Assembly (NCBI GenBank): GCA_013397795.1
Contig: VZTJ01002478.1
Coordinates: 1,406,151 to 1,470,150, forward strand
Source: Orthonyx spaldingii
Lineage: Eukaryota; Chordata; Aves; Passeriformes; Orthonychidae
Length of the DNA: 64,000 nt
Reading direction: 5' to 3'
Notes under the pieces: generated by a model
The model's input: the letters and a program-made list of their open reading frames with translations, nothing else
Database searches by the model: none
Told to the model about the DNA's origin: nothing
In this document: positions 54,301 to 64,000 of the stretch, piece by piece
Layout: every line of letters starts with the position of its first letter
How positions within the stretch are numbered: the first letter of the stretch is position 1
Made by a program: the position numbers and the translations under genes

Positions 54301-57300
54301 TACATATATATATGTTATATATGAGAACAACTTGCCAGACAAGTGATATGCTTTTTTGGGTTTCTTAATTCATAATGTTTAAGAAGAGTGCAGAGTAAAA
54401 TTCTTCAGAGTCTTCTCTGTTTGGTAAAAGCTGAGTAACAATTCTAGGATAGTCATTCCATACTGCTTTGCTTTTTCCATGGTGATGTATTTTCACAACT
54501 GAGCATTTGTTCCAGAATAAATACATGCAGATAGAATCGACTGAGAGTAATTTGACTAGTCAGTGTATCTACACAGGCGAATACCAAACACTGGTATGCT
54601 GAAGTTACAGTGTGCGATTTTTTGAAATGCAGGGTCACCTTTAACTCATTTATGACTATAAGTATAAAAGATGCTAGATCATGTAATCATAGTATTGTTT
54701 TGTACTTGCACCTTGGAGAGGCAAAAAGGAAATGTTTGGTTGTATTTGTCAGCAATACAAAATAATCTGCTGTTGATCAGCTTTGTCCTTCTCTTGCAGT
54801 CACAAGGACAGGGCATCTGTAGGCCATGTTTTAGAACTCTGCGGGCTACATTTGGTCTTTGGGCTGCATGTTGAGCAATCCCCACTTAAAACCTACAAAG
54901 CAATTACCTACAACATGCTCGAAGATGAGACCTTCCAATCTTGTAAGATTATTTGGTGTCTGCTGGTTGCACTCTTAAAACACAATCACATCATTACATT
55001 CATCTAAAAAACCACCATAACTGCATTTATCGTATTTGATCATTGACCCAGGAGAGTCCTGCTTCATGCTTTTCATCCTGCTTCACAAAAAAGGACAAGT
55101 CTGGAAACCGGCACTTCTTATCTTGTGTAAATAACTGTGAATGTGGAGTGTGTTAAAGCACAGCAGCAATAAGTGGGCACAGATAGGAACATGTGTTGAG
55201 CATTTAGGAGAGAAAAGGTATTGATTTGCTTCTTTGTGTGCCCAATATCTTTGTGTAAAAGAGCAGGTGGCTATAAACATGGATATATGTCTGTGTGTGT
55301 GTGTGTGTGTGTGTCTGTAGCTATAGTCAGTTTTTTTGAGAGAGTGTTCCTGTTGGGGTTATTGGAAAACCAACTGTGTATAAAGCTTTTCTGCTTTAAT
55401 CTTTTATGCACCACACTTGGGTTTATGTAGGTTATACTCTCTATGCATTCATTGTGCACATCTCAGAAATGCCTTTCCCAAGTAGAAATGTCACACTCGT
55501 AAATGGTGGAGGGAGGATGTTTATGTATTTAATTGTTGTTAAAAACATAAGTAATTCCAAAGATATTGTCAGTTTAGGATTCTAAGGGGTTTGTTTTATA
55601 GGATGCTGCTTTTTCTTTGCATGTCTTTTTGTTTATATGATGTTAACAAGAGAAAAGTCTTTTGGAAAACTGGTAGTTTGTCACTATTAGAAATTGCTAT
55701 TAACCAGAACCTGTTCTTATCATTTTTTGCTGTTACAAAATCTGTTTTCTTACATGGAGTTGAAAGAGTGCGTTCTCCCAAGAGTGCACTTCAGGTACGG
55801 TTTAGAGCAATCACATTGGTACTGCTGCAGTTCTTTTTCCTCTCTACATCTTCAGCCACTTGTTCCCATTTTTCCCCTCTGCATTAGTTCCCACAGTAAA
55901 GCAATTCAGAGGACTAAAGTGGCAGAAATCTAACTTAGAGAATAAATGTGCCTTCTGGTTTTGCAGAAAAATTTTGAAGTGAATACTTTACACTTAAATA
56001 TTTTGGTACTAAATGTTACTTTTTATCTCTGTAGATCTATGCAGATATACAGTATGGAACTTAGGAAGAGTGGTGCACATTTGTATTTGGATTTCAGACT
56101 TTTCATGGCTATGTCTTATGACACCATTTCTGTACTTAGTACAGCTTTAAAGGAAGAATATTCATTATACAGCTTCAAAAAGTGCTGAACTAAGTCAGAA
56201 AATATTGATAAGTTTGAACATTCATGCATATAGAACCCTCTTTGTATGTTTGCATTAAAAATAAAATCTTAAAATCTTCTGTTAGATTGATCTTATCATA
56301 TACCATTCTGTTATGTCTGATCCTCTTGTTTATGTATCCTATGTGAGTCTAGTTCTGTGTGGCTGCTGGAGTTAAAATGTTACCTGAAGTGCTTTATAAA
56401 TTAAAGGCCTGTTCCAGCCTACTCATTTTTATTACCTGAGTAGTCAGGGAAAAGGAGGAGGCACCTCAAAAAAGCAGTTTGGTCCCTTGGACACCTGTCT
56501 TTGACAGACGGAAGTACCCTCTGAGGGCAGCCCTCTGTGTCTATTGACCATAAAAGACAGATGTGTGGTGGATCAGATGTCTGGGAGGCATAGGGATAGA
56601 GTCAGCTGAGGTGAGCTGGAGAGTTAATGATCTATTAGTTCAGTTACAGGGAAAAGATAAAATTGTTTTTGTAGAGTGAAAGGCGAGAGATAACCACTAA
56701 AATCATGAATAACATATGGCTGTAAAAAATAATGAAGTGGGGAGGAAGGGAGTTGAAAAAATGTAATAGCTAAGATTACTTTTAATTTTTGTTCAGAAAT
56801 GCATTATTTCAAGATGTCATTGAAAGACTTTGTTGGTCCTATTATTTCCAAATATTGTTGCAAAAAATATTTTCTTTTTGAGTTTTCGGATGTTGCTAAT
56901 TCAAGGTTGACAACATGGGAATGATCTGCATAAGCATTTGCCTATTTTACTCTAATTTCTAATTTTGCAACTGATCCCTCGAATACTGTTTCTTACACAC
57001 ACTGTTGTGGCAGAGGAAGTGAAGCATTTGCTTGGTAACTGAAGGCAAACTATGTTTTAGTCTCCTATAACTGTGAATTACAAGCAAAGAAGCAATTTTA
57101 GTTGTCAATGGGTTTCAGCACAGGTCTCTTTAAAGAATTTATTTTTCGCCTATAAAGAAACAACACAAATAGAAGATCCCAGGAAACAATGGCGGCAAGA
57201 ACAAGAGAGAATGTTGAAAGATTATCTTACAATAGCCCAGGATGCTCTCAGTACCCAGAAGGAGCTGTACCAGGTGAAAGAACAGAGACTAGCACTTGCA

Positions 57301-60300
57301 CTGGATGAGTATGTACGGTTGAATGGTGCCTACAAAGAAAAATCAAGCTCTCGTACAAGCTGTAAGTACAGTAGAGAATACAATGTAACTTCTTTGATCT
57401 CTGCCTTGCAGGGGATCCTGTTTCTCTTTAGGATAAATTTTCAAGGTTTGCTAGGAACACGTTGTACTCTGGCTTTTTTAGAGTTAGCATCTCTACATTA
57501 TTTATTTATTTAAGATAAAGATATTCTGCTGGAGAGAATCCTCTGATACAATTGAATTCCTTTGAGCCATGATTGGAGCAGTTGGCTCTGAAATCTATTT
57601 TGTCATGCAGTTTGTCAAGACAAAATTCTGCCAAATCTAGGTTCAAAGTGAGTAGGATCTCTAGCCTTCCTGGCTGCCTGCTGAAATGACCCTTCTGTGT
57701 TGACAGGTGTCTGCAGTAGACCAAAAAAGGAATGTGCTGCTGCTTTATAAGAAGAGCAGACAGTAATTTTGTAGCATGTGTGCTGTGACCAGGGGTGAAG
57801 TAGAGATACAGGTCATTGTCCTGGGCAGGGGTTCAGCATCTGGTAAAGCACTGTCAGAGGCTTGTTATTGGCCAAACGCCTCTCTTAGAAGTAGATGGTG
57901 TATGAAAGGAACATGTACATCTAAGGAAGAACTGAGTGCCAGATCTCTCAGACTTCTGAACAAATCTTCTGCTTTCCTGAGATCTCTTTGCAAATTACAA
58001 CTTTCAGGAAGAAAGTGATTGCAGGATGGCTCCGCTAGAAGAATAGGAACAGAAAACAAGAAATAGAAAGTCAGGGAGAATGAGGTTCTACTTAAGGATC
58101 CTGGGATAAGTAAATGAGGAGAGATACCATATAGTGATAGGAGGAAAAAATGGGAAATTTTGATTTTATTGCCATGCTGCACTGATGACTAATCTTTAGA
58201 AGGCTAGCTTTTAAAGTATTATATATTTTTGTGCACATTCTAGGTTTTTCATCAATGTGGTTTCATCAAGGAAGGGACTAATTAGTGATTTAAAGTACTT
58301 AAATATTTGTCTTTTTTATCTTTTTTTGAAAAGTGTTTTCAGGCTCTTCATCAAGCACAAAGTATGACCCTGACATTCTGAAGGCTGAAATCTCCACTAC
58401 AAGATTAAGGGTGAGAGTCCTTAACTCATATTCATTTGGATTCTGTCTGCCAAGTTTATGATTATAGAACAAGCATAGCTTGAACTAGCAGATGTATCTT
58501 GTACCCTGGTACTGAAACCTCCTAATATTCTAATTAGAAACCATTCAGAGATTTAAATTAATTTTTAAAGCTGTCTCTGGTACTTTCAGATAACAAATTT
58601 TTGGGAAACTGTGACAGATATTCTAATTCACTGTAGGTTTAAATAAGTCTGATAACTATTTTCAGTTGTATGCTTTTGTTTTTTAAAGGAAGAATAAAAA
58701 TAGAAAAGTAGTAGGCTAAGGTGAGCTGCAGCTAGATGACTGTTTTTACACAACTCTTCTGTGAGAAATGCATCTTTAGCTACTTGAACTGCCTCAGAAA
58801 TTTCTGTTGGTTTGAAAAATGCTTTTCAATGATGGTGCGAAACCCCTCTGTTACGTCAGAATGGAACAGTTCAGCTCAAGGATGAAAGTTTGTGTTTGCA
58901 TTTTGAAATTCCTAATGAACATAAATCCATGATTTGGTCAGCTGTGTACAGTACAGTCAGTAAAAGACTCCATATAAAGAACTTTCATTCACAGGTTAGT
59001 CCCTAGTGAATTTATCTTGAATAAGGAAGAAATGGTGTGGAAGATATTTAAAATATCTATAGGGATTTCGTTTATTTCAGCTGTGGCATATAATGCTTTA
59101 TGGATAGCCTAGACCTTCTGTAGCTAGTAATAAAAAAAAATTGCATCAAAGCCTGCAGGTTAAAAAGACAGCACCTCACAGCATAGTTCTTCCATGAGTG
59201 CTGGGATACAGACTCTGGGGGAGCAGAAGAAGCACAAGTGACACCATTTACTCAGCTCTTCCATTGCCCTCTCCTGGTTTCTGCACAGAGCAGCACTTAC
59301 AGAAGCCTCAGAGAGTAACACCCTCCTTCACCTGCACTAAGAGTTGTGATTAGGAATCCAAACAATTAATGTCTAAAAGGAACTGTGGAATAGCTCATTA
59401 AACTTGTAGAACCCAGAATAAATCAGGGATGGAATGTTCTCTAAAACTCATGTCTAGATGTTGCCCTCCTGACTACTTGTACACCTATTCATCCTTACCA
59501 ATCTCAATTTGTAGTCCCTTATCCATTAAGGCAAAGAGTTGGTGGTTAGTGAAGGAACTTATTCAAATGCTGGATGTGGGAAGAAAAATTTTGTAAGCTT
59601 AGTAGGGAGAATCAAACGCGTTAAGGACCCTATCAGGAACAAGAAAGAAGAGACAAGGCAATTGCTTCTTTCTAAGATGAGTGGAGCAGTAACAGATGTT
59701 TCCTTTGGCAAGGCAATCACAAGTATATTTACGAAATTAACGGTGTTTTTGGAGAACAAAACACATGACGAAATTTAAATATAGTCATCTATGTGTCAAA
59801 GAGGGGAAAATTCAAGCATGGTCCTGTACTCACCTTTTCCCATTACCATTGAGTGCAGATCTGCAAATTGCTCACCAGGAGAGAGTCAGATGTGTTAATC
59901 ACAGTAATTCACTTTCTGAAGGTGCTTTCCTTTCTTTGTTGTTTCTTGGAATCAAGGAGCCTAATATCCTGCTGGTTTCCAACACCTGATTTATTGGCAT
60001 TGCAAAGTCCTGCATATGTGCCTAAAATAGGTGACCTGAATCTTGTCTGCAGAGTTTAGAAGGGTGCAGTCCGAGAGTATCTGTATCAGCATAAAGTGTG
60101 TTGTCATCCAAAGCTACTGGATATGAAAATTGAGATAAGAAAAAGTGGAACCCTGTGGTGCTAGGGCTGGAAAGTGGTTGTCATGGAAGATGGCAAGAGA
60201 GGTATGGCTGTTATCATAGTTTACCCTTATTTGAATGTTTGAAGATGCTTGCTAATATGCCAGCTTTGGGCATTTTGCAGTATACGCATGCATGGACTTA

Positions 60301-63105
60301 ATGAGAAAGTTAGTCATTAGTAAGCTGCTAGCCAGCTACTTAGAATTTGCACATTGTTAGATCAGTTGTACTAAACCTGTTTCTCTGTCTCACAGTATCT
60401 GAGGCTTACTGGTATCATCAGATTAATGGTGGCTGGAGGGGGGAACCTCAGCATTCAAGGAAGTTCTGAATTGGCCTTTGGCCTTTTCCTTGTTAGCTGT
60501 GTGTAATATATGCATGTGGAGCCTTCTGGATACATGAATTGCCTATTGTGCAATGGGTCGTGGAGAAAACATGACAGAAATCAGACAGCTGTTAAATGAA
60601 ATAAGCAGGAGAAGAAATATTTTTCTCACCAGACTAAAATTGAGGGATCAGATCAGTAGACTTTGAGTGGGGCCATTTGGTGTCTTAAGTAGTAATCAGT
60701 GAGATAACTCAAACAGCACGAAGGTGATCACAGTAAGTTTTATGCATATGCAGCAAGTGAGTAGGGAGTGCACTTTTATGAAATAACAAGGGGTGGAGGG
60801 CCTGGGGAGGGTGGCTGTGTTATTCCAGTGGTACTCGAGTGCTGGGAATAGAAAGGGCTTAGCACAGGAGCCTGCTTGAAGATGCAGCTAGGAGTAGGAA
60901 AGAGAGATCTGTCAGATGACTGAAGATGATGTGCAGAAGCAGTAGGAAGGGGGTGAATGTTAAAACAAGTGAAGAGTTGTGAAAAAGCAGGAATTATATG
61001 AAAGTTTTGAAGGACAAGACAAGGAGCCTAAGAATAGTTTAATGCAGGTATGATGCAGTAAACACAGAGGCTATATTATGATGTAGGTCACATCCTTCTA
61101 GGATAATGCACACAACTCACATTTCTTGGTAATGAAATGATGATGAAGTACAGCAGAGGACACTCAGAAGATGATCTTGAGGAAAAGCGTAAGAGTTTCT
61201 GAGAGACCCAATCCTCTAAGTTGAAATCAAATGTGCCTTCTGCTATTAATATAAATATATTTTTTGATTTTGAAAGGAAAAGGTTTAGCCATTCTGTATT
61301 TTTCAGAAAAATTTGGACTTGTTTCATATTTTACACATCACTTTAGCTGGAACATAGAGGTGATATCTGTTCATTTTCCTTAACCTTGATCAGAACACTT
61401 GAGAAATTATTCTTGGGGTTTTCATACTAGTCAAGGAGAAAATAGCCAAGGAGCACTGAATGTATACTGAGAGAAATTGTCTATTTGTTATGCTAACTAT
61501 TCAGTATGGTCAAAATAAAAACAGTTTTCTGTCAAGTAAAGCAACTAGTGATGATAGTGTGATAGTTTCCAAAAGCCTGAACCTAAACCCTCATCCAGAG
61601 AACAGATTTTGCTTTGAAGAAAATAGACATTAAAAGTATTTTATTTCTGTCACAGAAAAAACATTAGCCAGAACCTGCAAGCTGGAATGGCTAAGTATCA
61701 TTCACTACAAAGACTGTGTAAATCACTAGTTATTTTAGAAATTTAAAGCATTTTAAGTCTCTTGGAAAGCTGCAGCAGCTGCTGATACTGAGTTCTTTTA
61801 GTCACCTGACATGCTGGGAATCATACTGTTTGTTATTATTATTACTACTGTTTTAAAAAAATTCTTTTTATTTGAAGAATACCAGCAAGTAGGAAGTCAT
61901 GGGGAATTTGGATACAAAATACCTTGGAGACATATTTTGAAATTCATTTCAGTTAAAGTGGTCTAAATTCCTGATATTAGTATAATAAATTTTTCAAGAG
62001 TCAAATATCTGAGGAGCTTATAAAAACAAGCCAGAATTTTACAGAGGTAGGTGACAGCAGTGGACTTGTAGCTTTTCCTTTTTTCATCTTAATGATTGGA
62101 AAATTAGAAAGCCTTACAATATCTGGCTAGTATGTAGAGTACAAACGAGCCAGCTGTAGATCTATAAACACCAAAATCTTGAACTCTACACTTCAAGGAG
62201 GCATTTGTCTCTCTGGGTATGCTGGTGATTAATTTGTGTTTAAGTACATTCATTTCTAGGTGGTTCCTAAAACTTTGTTTCATACATTTGGGAAATATAA
62301 CATTAAAAATTAAATGGAGGATTTTTTAAATTTAATCTGGATTCATAAATATTTTGTAGTGTACTCATATCTGCTGATATCTGAAACGGCAATATTAAGG
62401 TTATGAAGCAATTGACCATGCAAATTTAGGGAAAGTAGGGAATATTTTTCCAAAGACATTTTTATTAAATAGACACATATATTTATGATTAGAATCTTTA
62501 GTCTTTAGCGATTATTGTCTTTGGATTAAATGAGTGTGAATTATATATTTAGGAATCCGGTGTCTGTAAAGCTTTATAAGAAAGGATGGTTCCTAGGGGG
62601 GAAAAAGGTCCATTTTGTCTTTTACAGTGCAAATGACTGAAGAGCTTCCAGGAATTAAAAAGTGAAAATATAATAAGACTAAAAGTAAACAGACATGTCC
62701 CTGTAGGACAGTTGGAATGCATGCTTAACAAGTGAGAAGTAAATTACTTGTTAAAGTTCTCTCAGGTTTAATAACACAGTGTGGTATCAATACAAATAAG
62801 GAATGTGATTTAATCTGCTTGTGTCCCTTTAATACTAAAGCATGTTGCCCATAGACATCAGGAAGAGAACAGATCCTGCTTTTTTTTTTTTTTAATGTGT
62901 GTCAGTAGAGCAATTTACTCTTTTTCTCTCATCTGATGTAGAGCATACATTAATTGTTCAAAGCCATGTGTTATGTTGTTTAACAAGAGGAATTTTCTGA
63001 CTCTTGCTTTGATTTAATGCACAAGGTTAAGAAGCTGAAGAGGGAACTCTCTCAGATGAAGCAAGAGCTGCTGTACAAGGAGCAGGGCTTTGAAACACTG
63101 CAACA
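9240..63105 (+). CDS. WWC2: WWC2 (WW and C2 domain containing 2), 5' part, five exons, incomplete at 3' end
   Basis: The coding sequence joins 9240-9370, 44363-44472, 57158-57361, 58334-58410 and 63026-63105, giving 200 codons plus 2 nt with all phases consistent and GT/AG at every junction. WWC proteins are cytoplasmic and cortical scaffolds that activate the Hippo pathway. Their WW domains bind PPxY motifs in partners such as LATS1/2 and angiomotins, which restrains YAP/TAZ. WW1 spans about residues 12-43 (W16, Y28, W38, P41). WW2 spans about 59-90 (W61 and W63, Y74/Y75, P88) with Ile85 in place of the usual second Trp, as in the KIBRA family generally. A charged, heptad-like helical region begins near residue 93 and continues through exon 5. 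The N-terminus MPRKAGSGQLPLP and the segment after WW1 fit WWC2 better than WWC1 or WWC3. Mammalian WWC2 is roughly 1190 residues, so about one sixth is present. The remaining coiled coil, the C2 domain and the C-terminus lie past the window. Confidence 0.95.
9408..9504. other. Assembly gap (97 N) just after exon 1
   Basis: A run of 97 N begins 37 bp after the exon 1 donor, inside the GC-rich island. GC-rich sequence is often lost in bird assemblies. The true length is unknown. Any open frame drawn across it is meaningless. Confidence 0.98.
9550..9566 (+). other. G-quadruplex motif in early intron 1
   Basis: Four runs of three or four G are separated by single-base loops (C, A, A), a pattern known to form very stable intramolecular quadruplexes. 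It lies on the non-template strand 180 bp into intron 1 and includes a GC box. It sits 46 bp past the assembly gap. Confidence 0.6.
17173..17226 (+). repeat. Imperfect local duplication in intron 1
   Basis: Two nearby copies share AAGCTTAT, then a T-rich stretch, then TTTAAGGCT (about 17173-17190 and 17202-17226). This looks like a small imperfect duplication by slippage. No function is suggested. Confidence 0.35.
17427..17450. other. Short hairpin in intron 1
   Basis: TGCCTGCC (17427-17434) and GGCAGGCA (17443-17450) are perfect reverse complements around an 8-nt loop. The 8-bp stem does not extend, so it is too short for a microRNA precursor. Confidence 0.5.
20208..20252 (+). repeat. T/G-rich low-complexity tract
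   Basis: The tract consists of alternating runs of G and T, of the GGTTTTTTTGG type, with almost no other base for about 45 nt. It gives rise to spurious Phe/Val/Gly/Trp-rich open frames. Confidence 0.7.
20723..20770. other. Assembly gap (19 N) inside a poly-T tract
   Basis: Fourteen T precede and fifteen T follow a 19-N gap at 20737-20755. The unresolved part is probably more T (poly-A on the - strand). Such a tract may be the tail of an old retroposed copy in - orientation, but I recognise no element next to it. Confidence 0.9.
23018..23142 (+). mobile_element. CR1 LINE 3' fragment, + orientation
   Basis: The blocks AGAATAGGTTGCCCTAAGTG, then CATGACTCAGAGCAACCTGG, then TTGGACCAGATGACATCCAG follow the order of a CR1 3' end. 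It is short and diverged, with an unclear 5' boundary. Confidence 0.75.
28454..28474. other. Short hairpin in intron 1
   Basis: AGCCTTG (28454-28460) and CAAGGCT (28468-28474) form a perfect 7-bp stem with a 7-nt loop. It is isolated, with no further pairing seen on either side, and probably due to chance. Confidence 0.4.
29425..30005 (-). mobile_element. CR1 LINE fragment, - orientation (about 580 bp)
   Basis: The + strand carries the reverse complement of CR1 landmarks in order. These include CTTCTCCAGACTGAACACCC, the region reading TTCCCCTGGACTTGCACC, GAACTGGGTGCAGTAATTGA, and near the end TGTTAAACAGGAGAGGTCCC. This covers the end of the reverse transcriptase frame and part of the 3' region. 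It is degenerate and cannot be coding. Boundaries are good to a few tens of bases. Confidence 0.8.
34213..34258 (+). repeat. T/G-rich low-complexity tract
   Basis: Repeated GGTTT/GTTTGG units end in a run of ten T. It is similar in type to the tract at 20208. Confidence 0.7.
35210..35480. other. GC-richer island in intron 1, unassigned
   Basis: Base composition changes from AT-rich intron to roughly balanced for about 270 bp. It includes a CACCTG E-box (about 35220), a homeodomain/POU-like stretch GTCATTAACATGCACATAGC (35328-35347), and a pyrimidine-rich CACTCACCTCCCCC. It matches no repeat I know. It could be an enhancer, an alternative first exon or an unrecognised repeat; the sequence does not decide. 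Confidence 0.3.
35904..36147 (-). mobile_element. CR1 LINE 3' end, - orientation
   Basis: The + strand reads the reverse complement of a CR1 3' terminus very clearly. ATTATAGAATGGCCTGGGTT is followed by GATCATCCAGTTCCAACTCC, CTGGCCTTGAACACTTGCAG, AACCTGTTCCAATGCCTCAC and CAGTAAAGAATTTTTTCCCT. It is the least diverged CR1 copy in the window, so probably the youngest, and is 5'-truncated as usual. Confidence 0.9.
40708..40857 (+). mobile_element. tRNA(Ile)-derived SINE with CR1-like tail (TguSINE1 type)
   Basis: The first 70-odd bases resemble tRNA(Ile): a degenerate A box near TTAGAGCATGG, then CCAGTAACACCAAGATTGTG over the anticodon arm region, then a B box GGGTTCCATCC and GTGGGCC. The tail reads ATTCACTTAAGAGTTGGATC, GATGATCCTTGTTGGGTCCC and CTGTGATTC, which is a CR1 3' end and would allow mobilisation by the CR1 reverse transcriptase. 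From memory this matches TguSINE1, described from zebra finch and other passerines. The A box region and acceptor arm are eroded, so it is not a working tRNA. Confidence 0.8.
42230..42720. other. GC-richer block in intron 1, unassigned
   Basis: About 42400-42720 is clearly GC-richer than its surroundings. It is built largely of CAGC, GCTG and CCTGC words, with overlapping open frames of 62 codons at 42421-42609 and 42533-42721. The frames encode no protein I recognise. A solo LTR or another old mobile element is possible, but I could not find paired termini or target duplications. Confidence 0.3.
43085..43104 (+). repeat. (GAT)n/(AAT)n microsatellite
   Basis: Four GAT units run directly into three AAT-type units in intron 1. 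It is a short trinucleotide repeat, possibly variable. Confidence 0.7.
44363..44472 (+). CDS. WWC2: WWC2 coding exon 2 (linker and most of second WW domain)
   Basis: The exon completes Arg44 and encodes through Asn80 plus one base of residue 81. The linker LTKPLSFADCVGDELPWGW is a family hallmark between the two WW domains. The first Trp pair of WW2 is W61/W63 and the central tyrosines are Y74/Y75. The acceptor is a T-rich tract ending TTGCAG|G. The donor is C|GTAAGT, a strong consensus. The reading frame stays open for only a few codons past the donor, as expected for an exon in AT-rich DNA. Confidence 0.96.
54286..54323. repeat. AT/CA-type microsatellite
   Basis: The tract mixes TATACATATA units and (AT)n over about 38 nt in intron 2. 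It is self-complementary and likely to vary in length. Confidence 0.7.
55292..55314 (+). repeat. (TG)11.5 dinucleotide microsatellite
   Basis: An uninterrupted alternating TG tract of 23 nt lies in intron 2. It is a candidate polymorphic marker. The spurious valine/cysteine open frame over it is not a gene. Confidence 0.9.
57158..57361 (+). CDS. WWC2: WWC2 coding exon 3 (end of second WW domain, start of coiled coil)
   Basis: The exon completes residue 81 and encodes 82-148 plus one base of 149. It begins TTQIEDPRKQW, the last strand of WW2, in which Ile85 sits where the second Trp of canonical WW domains would be. From about residue 93 the sequence is rich in Glu, Gln, Lys and Leu (ERMLKDYL, KELYQVKEQRLALALDEY), as expected of the family's coiled coil. 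The acceptor ends CTATAAAG|A with an interrupted pyrimidine tract. The donor is T|GTAAGT. Joining to exon 2 makes codon 81 CAA (Gln), where I recall Lys in mammals. Confidence 0.95.
57362..58333 (+). other. WWC2: WWC2 intron 3 (972 bp)
   Basis: This short intron has a GTAAGT donor and a T-rich acceptor ending GAAAAG. No repeat or RNA gene is visible. The open frame of exon 3 runs on to 57513 by chance. Confidence 0.93.
58334..58410 (+). CDS. WWC2: WWC2 coding exon 4
   Basis: This 77-nt exon completes Leu149 and encodes residues 150-174, ending on a codon boundary. The serine-rich FSGSSSSTKYDPDIL is followed by KAEISTTRLR, which matches the WWC2 linker leading into the next helical segment. 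The acceptor follows a long T tract and ends GAAAAG|T. The donor is G|GTGAGA. It is only 972 nt downstream of exon 3. Confidence 0.95.
58411..63025 (+). other. WWC2: WWC2 intron 4 (4.6 kb)
   Basis: The donor is GTGAGA and the acceptor CACAAG. The sequence is AT-rich with short homopolymer runs, including a T run near 62880. No recognisable mobile element, RNA gene or extra exon was seen. Confidence 0.93.
63026..63105 (+). CDS. WWC2: WWC2 coding exon 5 (coiled-coil segment)
   Basis: This 80-nt exon encodes residues 175-200 plus two bases of Gln201. The peptide VKKLKRELSQMKQELL is a Lys/Glu-rich amphipathic helix with leucines at heptad-like spacing, and it ends GFETLQ. It matches the conserved coiled-coil region of WWC2. 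The acceptor ends GCACAAG|G with a poor pyrimidine tract. The donor is CA|GTGAGT, so exon 6, outside the window, must begin with the last base of a CAA or CAG codon. Confidence 0.95.
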
Positions 63106-64000
63106 GTGAGTAAATGAAAACAGTAGAAACTGACTTAATTCGGTAACCTGATTTCTTTTCTTTGGCATGGAATTGAATCTGTTTTATCTGAGAAAATTAT
63201 TGTGGTGGAAAAGGAGAATCTAATAACTATTGTAGTTGGGAAACGGGAAATCTCTAGAAATGGTAACCCTTTTGTGTAAGTGTTAACATGAGAAATTTGC
63301 CTCCCCTCTTGTTTTTTTTTCATAGGGTAGGTTGTGTTGCAAAGAGGCAGAAAGAAGGGCAGTAGTCAGGGGTCCTGAGGACAAAATTAGTTGCTTTGTA
63401 TGTCAGATTTAAATTTTTTTTTTAATTTTGAAAAGGTACTTAGGTCTTTCATTCCTTCTTCCCCACCTATGAGCTCAAAAGAGAGAACGGTGCTGTTCTT
63501 GGAGGTATGAACGGTACACAACTCTGCAGGGTTGGAAATTAGTCACAATTTGAGGATTAGAGACCCGACTTCCTTTGTTCCAGTTGCTGGGATGCCTGGT
63601 GACCAAAGGGCTGATGCTGAACTGGGTGAGCTTTCTGGGTATTTAACTAGTTAGATTACTAGGGAATTAATTTTTCTCAGTCTGAGAACTCCCTGCTGCT
63701 CCTGCCTTACAAAAGTAGGCCCTAAAATATTAAGCGTTACTGGAACTGTCACCATAAAGAACTTGCTGCACAGGAAACCTTGCTAACAAGTGTGTTTTCT
63801 TGACTAATGTGAAGAGAAATTTATTAATGCTAGTTGTTTTCCACATTGTAGTATGTACCCATACATTAAGGGTACATTTACACAGTAAAATGCTGAGCTG
63901 TTTGTTCTTACTACACTGGTTCCAGCAGCAGAAGCAATGTTGCAGCATTAGCGTAATGTTGTCTGGATACATTTACCCTTTTCCTCACGACCTCCTGTGT
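63106..64000 (+). other. WWC2: WWC2 intron 5, first part
   Basis: The intron begins at GTGAGT and runs off the window. Nothing further could be assigned in these 895 bases. Confidence 0.9.

Larger units (their letters stand above)
44473..57157 (+). other. WWC2: WWC2 intron 2 (12.7 kb)
   Basis: The intron is AT-rich, with donor GTAAGT and acceptor TATAAAG. It contains an AT-rich microsatellite at 54286, a TG repeat at 55292 and several AT dinucleotide stretches. Slightly GC-richer stretches lie at about 48400-48700, 51050-51780 and 52880-53080. None could be tied to a known repeat or gene. No CR1 copy was recognised here. Confidence 0.9.

Noticed and set aside
1..64000. A prokaryotic-type gene cluster, CRISPR array or phage-like system
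   Set aside because: There are no operon-like runs of coding frames and no regularly spaced repeats. The spliced WWC2 gene and CR1/SINE content show this is vertebrate nuclear DNA.

Overview
The window is vertebrate nuclear DNA, almost certainly from a bird and most likely a passerine. It is AT-rich, intron-dominated sequence carrying several CR1 LINE fragments, typical of birds and other sauropsids. It also holds one copy of a tRNA(Ile)-headed SINE with a CR1-like tail, which matches the passerine family TguSINE1. There are two assembly gaps: 97 N at 9408-9504 and 19 N at 20737-20755.

One gene is supported: the 5' part of WWC2, a KIBRA-family scaffold of the Hippo pathway, on the + strand. 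Five coding exons were assembled from splice sites, reading phase and protein identity: 9240-9370, 44363-44472, 57158-57361, 58334-58410 and 63026-63105. They join in one frame for 200 codons plus 2 nt. They encode two WW domains and the start of the coiled-coil region. The rest of the coiled coil, the C2 domain and the C-terminal parts lie beyond 64000.

Layout: 1-8400 is AT-rich 5' flank with two CR1 fragments and no supported gene. About 8440-10000 is a CpG island with the WWC2 promoter, 5' UTR and exon 1. It includes a 14-bp palindrome, two TEAD-type GGAATG motifs, two ATGCTAAT motifs 11 bp apart, two upstream ORFs (one overlapping the WWC2 start codon) and a G-quadruplex motif. Intron 1 (9371-44362, 35 kb) holds three CR1 fragments, the SINE, low-complexity tracts and two GC-richer islands of unknown role. 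Intron 2 is 12.7 kb, intron 3 is 1.0 kb, intron 4 is 4.6 kb, and intron 5 runs off the end.

No new multi-gene system was found. The observations most worth checking are the promoter motif cluster, the overlapping uORF and the tandem GTGGTG splice donor of exon 1. Family assignments of repeats and comparisons with mammalian WWC2 rest on memory of these families, not on a search.
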